Source of the DNA: Candidatus Omnitrophota bacterium
GTDB taxonomy: Bacteria; Omnitrophota; Gorgyraeia; Zapsychrales; Fredricksoniimonadaceae
Direction: 5' to 3'
Length of the DNA stretch: 35,769 nucleotides
Assembly: GCA_015234065.1 (NCBI GenBank)
Contig: JADFWS010000005.1
Coordinates: forward strand, 1 to 35,769
The notes beneath the pieces are model-generated. The model was not told the origin of the DNA and searched no databases. It saw only the letters and a program-made list of their open reading frames with translations. Positions 1 to 8,609 of this stretch are shown here, in pieces (the stretch's first letter is position 1; the number at the start of each line of letters is the position of its first letter). A program made the position numbers and the translations under genes.

Positions 1-240
1 AAACACTGGATATCAAGCATCTGCTCAGCCACGATCGTTTTGAGCTTGCGATTCTCTTCTTCCAGTGTCTTTAACCGTTTAAGATCAGCAACCGTCATCC
101 CTGCGTACTTTGCTTTCCAGTTGTACAGCGTTGCATCGCTTATGCCGTATTTCCGGCACAATTCGCCAACTGGCAACCCTGCATCTGCTTCCTTCAAAAC
201 CTGAATGATCTGTTCTTCCGTGAACCGTTTGCGCTTCATG
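1..240 (-). CDS. IS3-family transposase OrfA, partial (runs off left edge)
   Basis: Reading leftward from an ATG at 240, 80 codons stay open to the window edge. The product begins MKRKRFTEEQIIQVLKEA and continues through ELCRKYGISDATLYNW, the helix-turn-helix of IS3-family OrfA (HTH_8 type). It ends in a leucine-rich EEENRKLKTI stretch, the usual coiled coil. OrfA binds the IS ends and is normally joined to the integrase OrfB by frameshifting. OrfB would lie outside the window. The IS terminus is probably near 295, where the minus strand reads TGTGACCATG upstream of the gene. Confidence 0.85.
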
Positions 241-314
241 TTCGAGCCTCCTTTGGGCGTTTAGCCCCGCAAGGCTCTAATTATACATGGTCACATTTAA
301 CGGGGAGGGCTCAG

Positions 315-515
315 CTCTGGCGGACGCTCAAGTATGACGATATTTACATTAAGGGATATCAGACGATCCCAGATGTTCACGAAGGAATACTTGAGTTCTT
401 TGATGATTACAACATGGCGAGGCGGCATTCGTCGCTCGGCTACAAGACGCCTTGGTCAGTATTTTCAGGGCTGGAATTAACAGGCTCGGCGGTGGCGGTC
501 CCGCAGGAAGTTTAA
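315..515 (+). pseudogene. IS3-family transposase OrfB, C-terminal remnant
   Basis: A plus-strand frame of 66 codons plus stop encodes the last part of an rve integrase domain. It reads LWRTLKYDDIYIKGY, then EFFDDYNMARRHSSLGYKTP. The final Asp-rich loop and RRHSSLGYKTP are the C-terminal signature of IS3 OrfB. The catalytic DDE residues upstream are missing, so this is a dead fragment. It faces away from the OrfA gene at 240..1 and appears cut off by that element's end near 295-315. What follows to about 593 (an IS end, then intergenic DNA) holds nothing else I recognise. Confidence 0.8.
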
Positions 516-593
516 GCCGCCCACGCAGAGAAAGATTGGTCTAGACAACCGGGGCCAGCATGTAATAACTGGACAACCAACGTTCCTACGCGG

Positions 594-1058
594 TCAATTC
601 TTCGATTGGAGGCAGCTCTTTAAATAAATTTTATGAAATTGACATTTATTCTCGATCAAATATTTTTCATCCCGTATCGAAAACTCTTCTTTCTTATTAT
701 TTTTATTAAAGTCTGGGTCCATAATCCCAAGTTTGTGGTCATTATAAAGTTCATAAAATCGCACACAGTGCCTTTGCGAGCCATGCAAAGTAATTAGGAG
801 AGAGCCATCCTCAAATTCACGTGGAATCGGGAATGTATATCCAATATCTTCGAACTTTACTCCAAATTTATCGCATACTTTAACGAAATTCGCAATGGGA
901 ACAATGCCATCGGGAGAACATAGCGCAGGCGATTGATCTAATGGTTGAAGTTCTCTTATCATCTCCTCCTGTGAAAGATTAATCTTGTTATCATAAAGAA
1001 ATGATTCAATGCAGGCTAAAAAACAAGCATTTCCAATTCGATTTTTAACAATTTTCAT
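594..1058 (-). CDS. hypothetical protein, possible papain-like/C39-like fold
   Basis: This 154-aa protein has no signal peptide. I do not recognise a family, but its layout recalls C39-like and papain-like cysteine peptidases. There is an N-terminal Cys in NACFLACIESFL (residues 10-21), a His in QRHCVRFYEL (about 95-104), and an Asp in LGIMDPDF (about 110-117), in the Cys-His-Asp order of that fold. It lies 150 bp downstream of the small gene at 1209..1493, on the same strand, at the far end of the RHS toxin locus. It could be an orphan toxin, an accessory immunity protein or a peptidase. The assignment rests on three motifs only. The ribosome binding site is weak. Confidence 0.5.
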   Translation of the reverse strand: MKIVKNRIGNACFLACIESFLYDNKINLSQEEMIRELQPLDQSPALCSPDGIVPIANFVKVCDKFGVKFEDIGYTFPIPREFEDGSLLITLHGSQRHCVRFYELYNDHKLGIMDPDFNKNNKKEEFSIRDEKYLIENKCQFHKIYLKSCLQSKN

Positions 1059-1181
1059 AGTAATAGGTAAAAAGATGTCGGTTTTCTTTAGAAACAGCGG
1101 CAGGAAGTCCGGGAGAAAAAACGAACGATTATTTATCCCCCATTCCCGGCCACGGTTCCTATAGGAATCCGGGGGCCTTTG

Positions 1182-1201
1182 ACCCCCCCCCGGGGGGGGG
1201 T
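1182..1201. repeat. A-C9-G9-T perfect palindrome
   Basis: Nine C are followed by nine G, flanked by A and T, giving a perfect 20-bp self-complementary site. It sits 8 nt past the stop of the small membrane protein gene. A second GC-rich imperfect inverted repeat centred on CCTATAGG lies at 1148..1177. Together they could end transcription of the small-gene operon by extreme hairpin stability, although no T-run follows. Homopolymer length may be unreliable here. Confidence 0.5.
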
Positions 1202-1208
1202 ATTTGGT

Positions 1209-1493
1209 CTATTCTTTGGGCGTAACTTTATCCCAAAAACCAACGCCGCCCTCAACCTTGTCCCTAACCAAATAACAAAAACCAACGGACAAGAAAATTC
1301 CTCCCGACAGAAACAATAGACTTTGGGGGAAAGACACATATTTGAGGTTTTCATTAAAGAAACCCAGAATATCAGCCAAGACGATAACTGCAACAGCGAA
1401 CAAAAAGAAAACCCCCCACCCCTGCCAGGTAACCGGCATACCCATGCCCCACTTTCCCATTATCCTTGGCTTAAACCAATAGCGTGCCATCAT
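1209..1493 (-). CDS. small membrane protein, unknown function
   Basis: This 94-aa protein starts with a basic segment, YWFKPRIMGKWGMGMPVTWQGW, in which a WGxGxPVTWQGW motif precedes the first membrane helix. I have seen this motif in short uncharacterised bacterial membrane proteins. Two hydrophobic helices follow, at about residues 27-45 and 56-77, with a charged tail. The start codon overlaps the stop of the upstream gene (1490..1693) by four bases (ATGA), so the two are translationally coupled. Its function is unknown. It may belong to the RHS immunity neighbourhood only by position. Confidence 0.7.
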   Translation of the reverse strand: MMARYWFKPRIMGKWGMGMPVTWQGWGVFFLFAVAVIVLADILGFFNENLKYVSFPQSLLFLSGGIFLSVGFCYLVRDKVEGGVGFWDKVTPKE

Positions 1494-1693
1494 TCCTGCC
1501 TTTTGAACCCGTATTTCTCTGAATTATTGAAAATCGTATCGATTGTCCACTCCGCCTCTTTAGGTTTGACATTAACTTTCCCAAGAATATCAATTAGCGT
1601 TTTCCTGTCTTTGGCATTTGCTGCAGCCTGGAATTGATCCAGCAATTTTGCTTCAAACAGTCGTTCATTAAGTGTCATCCCTGAAAAATCCAT
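1490..1693 (-). CDS. small helical protein, unknown function
   Basis: This 67-aa protein begins MDFSGMTLNERLFEAKLLDQF. The GMTLNERLFEAxLLDxF opening is shared, as I remember, by short conserved bacterial proteins often found in small-gene clusters. It looks all-helical and soluble, ending in KYGFKRQE. A clear AGGATAGGAT ribosome binding region precedes the ATG. It lies 30 bp downstream of the candidate immunity gene and is coupled to the membrane protein gene below it by ATGA overlap. No function can be given. Confidence 0.7.
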   Translation of the reverse strand: MDFSGMTLNERLFEAKLLDQFQAAANAKDRKTLIDILGKVNVKPKEAEWTIDTIFNNSEKYGFKRQE

Positions 1694-1723
1694 ATCCTAT
1701 CCTTAAACCACCGAAGGTATTCT

Positions 1724-2167
1724 TTAGGCCATTTCAAACCCTGGGAAAGGGAACGGCGGAATACCTTCAACATTTTGAACCTCTATTGTTAAAATCTGCT
1801 TACTTTCACATGAATCGCCTTTATAGAACTTCTTTTTGTTTTTTTGCATTACATAAACCAACTTGATTTTATTACCAATAACATAATACTCTTTACGCCC
1901 CATCATGCCCCAAGATGTTGTCGTGTCATTAGCCTTAATATCAAACTGGTCAAAATCATTATGCCCGGTCTTGTAAACTCTTGAAATAAAACCGTCTATT
2001 GTATGTTTCTCAATCACTCCTTGATCAACAGCGGCCCACCATTCGTCGGAACAAAACAGCCCGTTTTCAGGCACCAGTCCATAATCATCGGTATTAGTGG
2101 TTGCGCTCTGAATATCCGAAATGGTTTTAATATCTTTCTTTAAGTCATAAATTTTAATCAAATCCAT
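1724..2167 (-). CDS. candidate immunity protein for the RHS toxin
   Basis: This 147-aa soluble protein has no signal peptide. It contains GFISRVYKTGHNDFDQFDI (about residues 59-77), then a Tyr/Val-rich stretch (YYVIGNKIKLVYVMQ) and KQILTIEVQNVEG near the end, which suggests a small beta-rich domain. It has a good GGAGG ribosome binding site and starts 43 bp after the stop of the RHS gene on the same strand, where polymorphic-toxin immunity genes normally lie. Immunity is inferred from this position and from cytoplasmic character. I cannot name an immunity family for it. Confidence 0.6.
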   Translation of the reverse strand: MDLIKIYDLKKDIKTISDIQSATTNTDDYGLVPENGLFCSDEWWAAVDQGVIEKHTIDGFISRVYKTGHNDFDQFDIKANDTTTSWGMMGRKEYYVIGNKIKLVYVMQKNKKKFYKGDSCESKQILTIEVQNVEGIPPFPFPGFEMA

Positions 2168-2210
2168 ATTGCCTCCGACTTTATATACAGCGAGAAGTTA
2201 TTATCAAGAC

Positions 2211-5200
2211 TTACGGAGATACACTTTCAATGATAACATCAACACTGATCTTCTGTCTGGTCACCATCTCCACCCCTGAACCTCCAGACACATTGCCCCC
2301 ATATATGTTCGTAACCCCATCCGTGCTGAAAGAAACCCTATGTGTAGGAACATTTTCCAACTGATACACCTGTTGCGCCTGACTACCTGAAGAGATGGGC
2401 GCATCATTAGTATAGAAAACATTCTTTGCAGTACCGTCTGCGTGGGTATTGGGTACGAACCCATTATCTTTAATGAATTGTGCTTCTTTATCACCGATAT
2501 AACGCGAGCCTCGATCTGCTCCCTGATTACCACTGCCGTTCCCAACGCCTGGTTTTCCATCTGTATTTAACGCATTACCTGATTGACCACCATTAGAGGC
2601 ATTTCCCTGTGCTAACGCACTTGCCCTTGCCGCAGCATTTGCCCGTACCACACCACCAACATACCCAACAGCGCCACCAACAGCAGCACCCGATACACCA
2701 CCCGTTAACGCTGCAGTCCCAATCTGATTCCAGTTTCCACCGGTAGCGCCAGTCATGACCGCTCCCGATATCATTCCCGAAATACCTCCTACAGTTGCCA
2801 TGGCAAGGGTTGACCCCATAATCCCCCCGCCGAAGAATCCGCCTATCGCTGCCCCCCAGCATTGATTGACCACCCCCGCAGTCACCATACTAACACCAAT
2901 GCCCGCGGCATATATGCCTAATCCTCCTAGTCCTCCTGTCTGATACGCCTGATACCCACCCAATGCCATTCCCGCATAGGCAAGATATAAACTGGCGCCC
3001 CCTGTGAACGGCGCCGCCACAACACCGACGACCTGCATAATCGAAGCACCGGGACCACTGGTAAAAAAGTCCCCTATCTTACTAAACACCTTACTCAACC
3101 ACGAATGTCCGGTCGGATCCGTTAGATTGATCGGATTATTGTTACAATACGAATATCGATTCAACGTCTGCGGATTATACGGACTCTGGACTATTGTATC
3201 CGGCGTCAGGAATCGCCCTAACTTTGGATTATAATAACGCGCACCAAAATAAAACAACCCCGTCTCATCATCCAGCTTCTTCCCCGTGAAGTAAAACTGT
3301 GCCACTTCCGGGCCAGTTCCATACTTGTCGTAACTCTTCACCTCGCCCCAAGGTGTATACTCGATCTTCTCCGTCATGGTCGATGTTTCATCAAGCACAA
3401 TGCTGGTAGAACCTAGGTGATCGCCAATCAACCAGCGAACTTTAGTACCGTCATAAGTTGCCACACGAGAAGATCCAAGAAAGATCGAGTTCGTCTGTAT
3501 CCCGTTCGTATCCTCGATCAAGTCGCCGGCGTAGGCAGTTGTCACTGGCGTGACCGTATCTCCGTTATTCACATAGACGGTCTTCTTGGTCCGTCCGCCA
3601 TCACCATCGTAGGAATAAGTTGCCACTGTGTAACGCGTGACCGTACCAACATCGACTGCCTCGACCTTAGTCAACCGGTTATAGGTGTCGTAGGTATAAT
3701 ATTGGGTTTTTGTCGCGGTGCGGTAACTCGACATATTGCCGTTGGCATCATAAGTCATGCTCGAGCCGTCGGTAATGCTGGTTACTGCGTGAGGGCCAGC
3801 GGCGTTCTCGCCGTAAGTATAAACAAGATTGCCCTTTTGCTTAATATTGCCCAGTTCATCGTACTGGTACGCAATAACAGCATCAGCGCCATCCTTGGAG
3901 CTGATCATACGATTGAGCTCGTCGTAGGTATAGATTTTGGCTGTTCCTTTGATGCCGTTATCTATACGCAGAATATTCCCGGAAGAATCGTACGTGTAAT
4001 TATTATCCTGAATAGCTACACTGTTTTTGTCTGTTACAACATGCCGTTTCAACTGCAAAGTCACCGGATCAAATACATACCCGGCCAATGCACCATTGCC
4101 ATACGTAATTTTCTGAATACTGCCATTGGCGGTATAGTCAATTCCGGTGATAATTGATTGGGGAACCTGGACGCCGTTGGTATATACCTGCAGGGTTTCA
4201 GTGTTCAACTGCCCCGCAGCATTGTAGCCGTAGATAACGGATGTTTTACCATCCGCGTATTCCAAGTATTTAATTCGATTAAGCGCATCATAAGAGCGTT
4301 TTACTCCATAAGCCGTGGCATCAACCAGTTTTGCCGCCGAAGTTTCCTGCCCCAGGGCATCATACCCAAACACAGCCTGACCAGACGAGTACTTAACCCA
4401 CGATAATCGACCCTTGGAATTCTTCGCAGTAGCCAAATCATAGGTATAGGACACATTATCAGTGCCTGTATCAGCACGGGACTTCGTCAATGGCCGACCT
4501 AAAGCATCATATGTAAACGCAAACGCGATATTCTTGGCATCAATTTGCTTTGTAAGCTCCCCCAAAACATCATATTCATAACTTACAGCGTGCATATCCG
4601 GGTCATTCATTGTGACCTTATGACCAAGATTATCGTAAGTCATAGTCGTCACGTTCCCCTTGGTATCTGTCACCGTCAAGAGATCTCCAAGAACATCGTA
4701 GCCGTAAGTCGTTGTTGCATATAAGGCATAAGTCAGTGCCGGATAATTTGTAGACCGACCATCTGCTCCGGTGTAATTCTGAATATTCACCACTCTTCCC
4801 CGGGCATCGCGCACCTGCGCCGTCTTATGCCCATTAGGATCAACAACAGCTGTCGATGTCGGAGAAAAACTTACTGATGCGTAACTACCATCGGCAAAAG
4901 TGGTCTTAATTTTACGTCCCAGAGCATCATAATCATAGGAAGTGCCTGATGTCGCGACACTAGGCAATTCCAGAACACTGTAATCACTGCTCGAAAAAAA
5001 TGGTGGGTACTGCTTGGTCACCAGCCCCCTGTTGTTAAACGTCACCTGACCGGAAACAACATATTGACCGGCCGTTGCCGAGGGGGTTTTTACAGCCAGC
5101 GTTCGCCCTAAACCATCAACATAAGCATACGAATCCAATGTTGCTGTCAGGCCATGTTCGATTCGCCTGTGCGTAACAAGGACTCGATAAGTCGTATTTG

Positions 5201-8200
5201 TTAAATACTCATAGGAAGTTGTAGGGTAAGTCACAGAATCCAACGCATTGATCTCTGCCGTAACTCGGCCAAAAGTATCGTACGTTGAGATCGTGGTCTT
5301 AAGATTGGCGTCAGTGACACTGCTAAGCAGTCCCCAAACACCGCCAGCGATAGGCACGCCATTAATACCGTAGTATTGACGGGTTACCCTCTGCTTAAGA
5401 CTATTCACAGTTGTAAGAGGAAAAACATAATAACCCGTATCATAAACAACACTCGAAACATTGCCGTTAGGATCTGTCGTAGTTAAAAGATTGCCAAAAG
5501 AGTCGTATGTATAGGTTGTTTTAGGATCGGGCAGAGTTGCACTTCCCAGCCAATTCACCTTGGAGGTCAGCAAACCCAATGAAGGAGAGGCATTATTATC
5601 TGTTGAGTTGTCGTAATAAAACCATGTCTGGCCGACTGTTTTACCGTTAATATCCTTTGTCAAAGATGTCTTCGGAACCCCAATGAGCCACTGTGTCGTG
5701 TTATACACGTATTGTGGCTGGGTTACCAATTTATCCTGGTTTGTGTCCACCCCGGTAACCGGGTCAACTTCGCCATAATCAACAACCTGGGTCGGGTCAC
5801 CATATTGAGGGCTTTCTGCGTAAGTAAATTCCTGAGCTGTGCGAACAGGCGTTGCAGTGCCCTCGTAAAGATAATTATCCGTCCTGGCAAGAAAAACAAA
5901 CTTGGACGTCAAACTGCCGCTGGTCGCGATCGTTTGTGTTTGCCACTGATTAACTGTTTTGCTATAAAGCTTGCCCGCAACATCAAACGTGCTTACATCG
6001 CTGGGAAGGCCATTCAACCAATGATCCTGTACGTATGTTGTTTGCACATAATTGCCATCAGCATCAATAACTTTTACTGTGCCAAATCCCTGGAATTCTC
6101 TATTGGTAATATCCCAATTCCCGTTGGCATAACTATAACTTGTTGTATAACTACCCCCCGAGATAGTATCGGCAACAGTAAGGGATTTGACCACCTGCAT
6201 GATAAAGGGTAGATATTTGTTAGAATAATGTGCGGATGAATCATACTGAACCGTCGTAACTGCGCCGACGCCATTATTGACGCCAACTAACAAATCGGCG
6301 GGTTTGGTGGTGTTAAGGTAAAGCTCCGGTGATCCGCCTGTTTCATACGTAAGATAACCCATCATCCCATCAGCATTAGCATCTAGGAACTGTGTGCCAT
6401 AATTAAAGAAGTCGACATCCCCCATAGACCCTTGAACCAAATTCCATCCGCTTCCCGTATTGAGAAGGATCTTCGCGTTGGCCCGATCGCCATTGGTCGT
6501 GATAACCATGTCCGGCAAACCGTCACCATTTACATCAACGATTTGAGTGCTTTTATCTGTTAGATCGCCATATTGAGCATAAGCATTCCAGCCTGAACTC
6601 GTATCTTCTACCCACCCTGTACCGGTATTAAGGAACACATGCGACACGCCCCCCTTGCGATACAATATATCTTGAAGACCATCACCATTGATGTCGATCA
6701 GGGTAGCTCCCTGAGAGAAATCGGTAAACGTGGAGTCCGGCATAGAATAAGAATTGTTCAAACTGAAATTCTTACTCCCTGAACCAATCTGATTGATGTA
6801 AATGCCATGCGTATTCCCCATGGAACGAACAACGTCAGGAAATCCATCGCCGTTTACGTCACCTAATAAAGCGCCATTAAATGACTGCGGACAATCGTAC
6901 ACGCATGTCCCGTTACTAACTTTCTTATAAACACTAACTCCGGAAGGCATTGACCATCCGCTATCTTGAGAAAACAATCCGTTGGAATTGCTGCTAAAAT
7001 ACCCAGCATTGCCACAAAGCGTTTGACCGCTGGAATTCACAACCAATTCAGAGCCAAGCAGGTCTGGCAGTCCATCACCGTTAAAATCAGCCAGAATCGC
7101 TCCCGTATATGCACGCGGCGTTCCTAAATTAACAACGTAAGAAAGGGGGAGTGAATTCGGACTAAGCGCCCAACCACTATTAAGTGTCCAGCCCTGACTC
7201 TTTGAGTTTAAGTAGGCGAAAGCCTGTTGAATAGTGGAAGTATCTGAAGAAAAGAAACTGCGGATAAAATCGGGATACCCATCTCCGTTGAGATCAAGGA
7301 TCCTGACCCCGGAATCAAGAAGCTGCCCATTATATGTCGTATTTAGAACAAAATTTGAAGGAATCTGCCAGCCAGAAACTTGTTGAAACTGCGGCATCCC
7401 GCCATCATTGTAAGAGAAAGAAACCGGGGGCAATTGTGATGCCCCGTCTGAACCAGTTTGAACGATGGATTGCAATAAGTCACGATTAGTTCCAGTGCTC
7501 TGTTTGTAAGCCAATTTATACTGAAAGATCGGGTTTCCGCTCACGGAAATACTAATCGTGTCAATCTTCTTACCCGTTACAACTTTAAACCCAGCTCCAT
7601 AAGATATGCTCGGCGTATTTGCACCAACGTAACTGATGCTAACCTGCGCAAAAGGCGCCATTGTCGACAAACTGTTACCCGTATAACTGATCGTCTGCGG
7701 ATAAATCTGTCCCTGATCTCCCATATAGACAATGGTCATATAATTGCCGTTTAAATCTTCCACCCTATTTAATGCCCACTGAAAAACATGCCCTGAGTTG
7801 GCTGAGTCATACTGGCGAGAATCATCTGTATTGCCAAAATAATACTTCACGCCCTTTTTGTCCGTAAGCAGCCACCCTGAAGTTTGTTTCTGCACTCTAG
7901 CAAAAGACCCTTCTCTCTCGCTGCGATAGAACCCTACTACAGAATCGTAAACAAGATTTTGAACGCTGCCATTTTGAACCAAGACATAGTTGTCTGTACC
8001 GTCATATTTGGGAATGCCTTTTTTAGTTGAAATTTGTATCGACCCAAAATCAAGTCCCCAACCAACGCCTGCGAATCCCATTTGACGTGAACTGGAATTA
8101 TAGCCAAGACTTATATTGGGCTGTATGCCTGCACGCCCTGATGGGACAGGAATCGGAACAGCCATAACAAGACCACCGCTTCTTGGGTCAGCTGAAACAT

Positions 8201-8600
8201 TCTTGACGACACTCTGCACGCCAGAATCTGATCCACTTGATAAAGCGCTAGCAACCGCCATGGATTTCACAGTAGTTGGCGAAGTGCTCCCCGTTGATGC
8301 AGAGGTGGATTTATCGGTTTGGGCAGATGTCGCTGTTTGCGACGCGCCTGCTTGATCCTTAGAGATTGTTGCAGAAGCATTCTTCGATCCAGATGGAATC
8401 ACTTTTGTGAACGTGATGGGCGCAATCCCCCAACTATCACCAAAGTTATGAGACCGATCGGAGAACGAGAGGCCCTCCCGCGAAAACATTGATTCCCTTT
8501 TGGTTGATGTTGATGAAATGTCTGCTGCAAACGCAACCGATGCAACAAGAGAACACAACAAAACACCCAAAGGAATTCTTCTTAGCAAGCCGCAGACCAT
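2211..8600 (-). CDS. Sec-exported SpvB/FG-GAP/RHS polymorphic toxin with TreTu-like C-terminal ADP-ribosyltransferase
   Basis: The protein has 2129 residues. A signal peptide (1-25, ending SVAFA) is followed by a low-complexity Ser/Thr linker to about 125. An SpvB-like domain (about 130-390) opens GGLVMAVPIPVPSGRAG. Six FG-GAP calcium-type motifs (DLNGDGYPD, DFNGDGLPD, DVNGDGFPD and similar) lie at about 438-745. RHS/YD repeats run from about 800 to 1760, and the RHS core RYYNPKLGRFLTPD...NNNPINLTDPTGH ends near 1828. This order matches Tc-toxin TcB plus TcC fused, a cocoon enclosing the toxin. Then come a Gly/Ala-rich hydrophobic segment (about 1840-1990) and a tip domain (about 2030-2129) with RYIGDKEAQFI, SSGSQAQQVYQL and GSGVEMVTRQKISV. 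The tip resembles TreTu, a Salmonella Rhs effector that ADP-ribosylates EF-Tu. A Sec signal instead of a PAAR or VgrG module argues against T6SS delivery. The RBS is GGGAG. The gene lies 9 bp after the Ig-domain gene. Confidence 0.9.
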   Translation of the reverse strand: MVCGLLRRIPLGVLLCSLVASVAFAADISSTSTKRESMFSREGLSFSDRSHNFGDSWGIAPITFTKVIPSGSKNASATISKDQAGASQTATSAQTDKSTSASTGSTSPTTVKSMAVASALSSGSDSGVQSVVKNVSADPRSGGLVMAVPIPVPSGRAGIQPNISLGYNSSSRQMGFAGVGWGLDFGSIQISTKKGIPKYDGTDNYVLVQNGSVQNLVYDSVVGFYRSEREGSFARVQKQTSGWLLTDKKGVKYYFGNTDDSRQYDSANSGHVFQWALNRVEDLNGNYMTIVYMGDQGQIYPQTISYTGNSLSTMAPFAQVSISYVGANTPSISYGAGFKVVTGKKIDTISISVSGNPIFQYKLAYKQSTGTNRDLLQSIVQTGSDGASQLPPVSFSYNDGGMPQFQQVSGWQIPSNFVLNTTYNGQLLDSGVRILDLNGDGYPDFIRSFFSSDTSTIQQAFAYLNSKSQGWTLNSGWALSPNSLPLSYVVNLGTPRAYTGAILADFNGDGLPDLLGSELVVNSSGQTLCGNAGYFSSNSNGLFSQDSGWSMPSGVSVYKKVSNGTCVYDCPQSFNGALLGDVNGDGFPDVVRSMGNTHGIYINQIGSGSKNFSLNNSYSMPDSTFTDFSQGATLIDINGDGLQDILYRKGGVSHVFLNTGTGWVEDTSSGWNAYAQYGDLTDKSTQIVDVNGDGLPDMVITTNGDRANAKILLNTGSGWNLVQGSMGDVDFFNYGTQFLDANADGMMGYLTYETGGSPELYLNTTKPADLLVGVNNGVGAVTTVQYDSSAHYSNKYLPFIMQVVKSLTVADTISGGSYTTSYSYANGNWDITNREFQGFGTVKVIDADGNYVQTTYVQDHWLNGLPSDVSTFDVAGKLYSKTVNQWQTQTIATSGSLTSKFVFLARTDNYLYEGTATPVRTAQEFTYAESPQYGDPTQVVDYGEVDPVTGVDTNQDKLVTQPQYVYNTTQWLIGVPKTSLTKDINGKTVGQTWFYYDNSTDNNASPSLGLLTSKVNWLGSATLPDPKTTYTYDSFGNLLTTTDPNGNVSSVVYDTGYYVFPLTTVNSLKQRVTRQYYGINGVPIAGGVWGLLSSVTDANLKTTISTYDTFGRVTAEINALDSVTYPTTSYEYLTNTTYRVLVTHRRIEHGLTATLDSYAYVDGLGRTLAVKTPSATAGQYVVSGQVTFNNRGLVTKQYPPFFSSSDYSVLELPSVATSGTSYDYDALGRKIKTTFADGSYASVSFSPTSTAVVDPNGHKTAQVRDARGRVVNIQNYTGADGRSTNYPALTYALYATTTYGYDVLGDLLTVTDTKGNVTTMTYDNLGHKVTMNDPDMHAVSYEYDVLGELTKQIDAKNIAFAFTYDALGRPLTKSRADTGTDNVSYTYDLATAKNSKGRLSWVKYSSGQAVFGYDALGQETSAAKLVDATAYGVKRSYDALNRIKYLEYADGKTSVIYGYNAAGQLNTETLQVYTNGVQVPQSIITGIDYTANGSIQKITYGNGALAGYVFDPVTLQLKRHVVTDKNSVAIQDNNYTYDSSGNILRIDNGIKGTAKIYTYDELNRMISSKDGADAVIAYQYDELGNIKQKGNLVYTYGENAAGPHAVTSITDGSSMTYDANGNMSSYRTATKTQYYTYDTYNRLTKVEAVDVGTVTRYTVATYSYDGDGGRTKKTVYVNNGDTVTPVTTAYAGDLIEDTNGIQTNSIFLGSSRVATYDGTKVRWLIGDHLGSTSIVLDETSTMTEKIEYTPWGEVKSYDKYGTGPEVAQFYFTGKKLDDETGLFYFGARYYNPKLGRFLTPDTIVQSPYNPQTLNRYSYCNNNPINLTDPTGHSWLSKVFSKIGDFFTSGPGASIMQVVGVVAAPFTGGASLYLAYAGMALGGYQAYQTGGLGGLGIYAAGIGVSMVTAGVVNQCWGAAIGGFFGGGIMGSTLAMATVGGISGMISGAVMTGATGGNWNQIGTAALTGGVSGAAVGGAVGYVGGVVRANAAARASALAQGNASNGGQSGNALNTDGKPGVGNGSGNQGADRGSRYIGDKEAQFIKDNGFVPNTHADGTAKNVFYTNDAPISSGSQAQQVYQLENVPTHRVSFSTDGVTNIYGGNVSGGSGVEMVTRQKISVDVIIESVSP

Positions 8601-8609
8601 AAATTCTCC

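Noticed and set aside
3417-4157. 246-codon plus-strand open frame inside the RHS gene
   Set aside because: It is antisense to the RHS/YD repeats, whose codon pattern leaves the opposite strand open. It has no recognisable motifs and no ribosome binding site that I see.
3500-6050. Nucleotide repeats in the RHS gene as a CRISPR or tandem DNA repeat
   Set aside because: The periodicity is in the encoded YD peptides. The DNA repeats are degenerate, without constant spacers or repeats.
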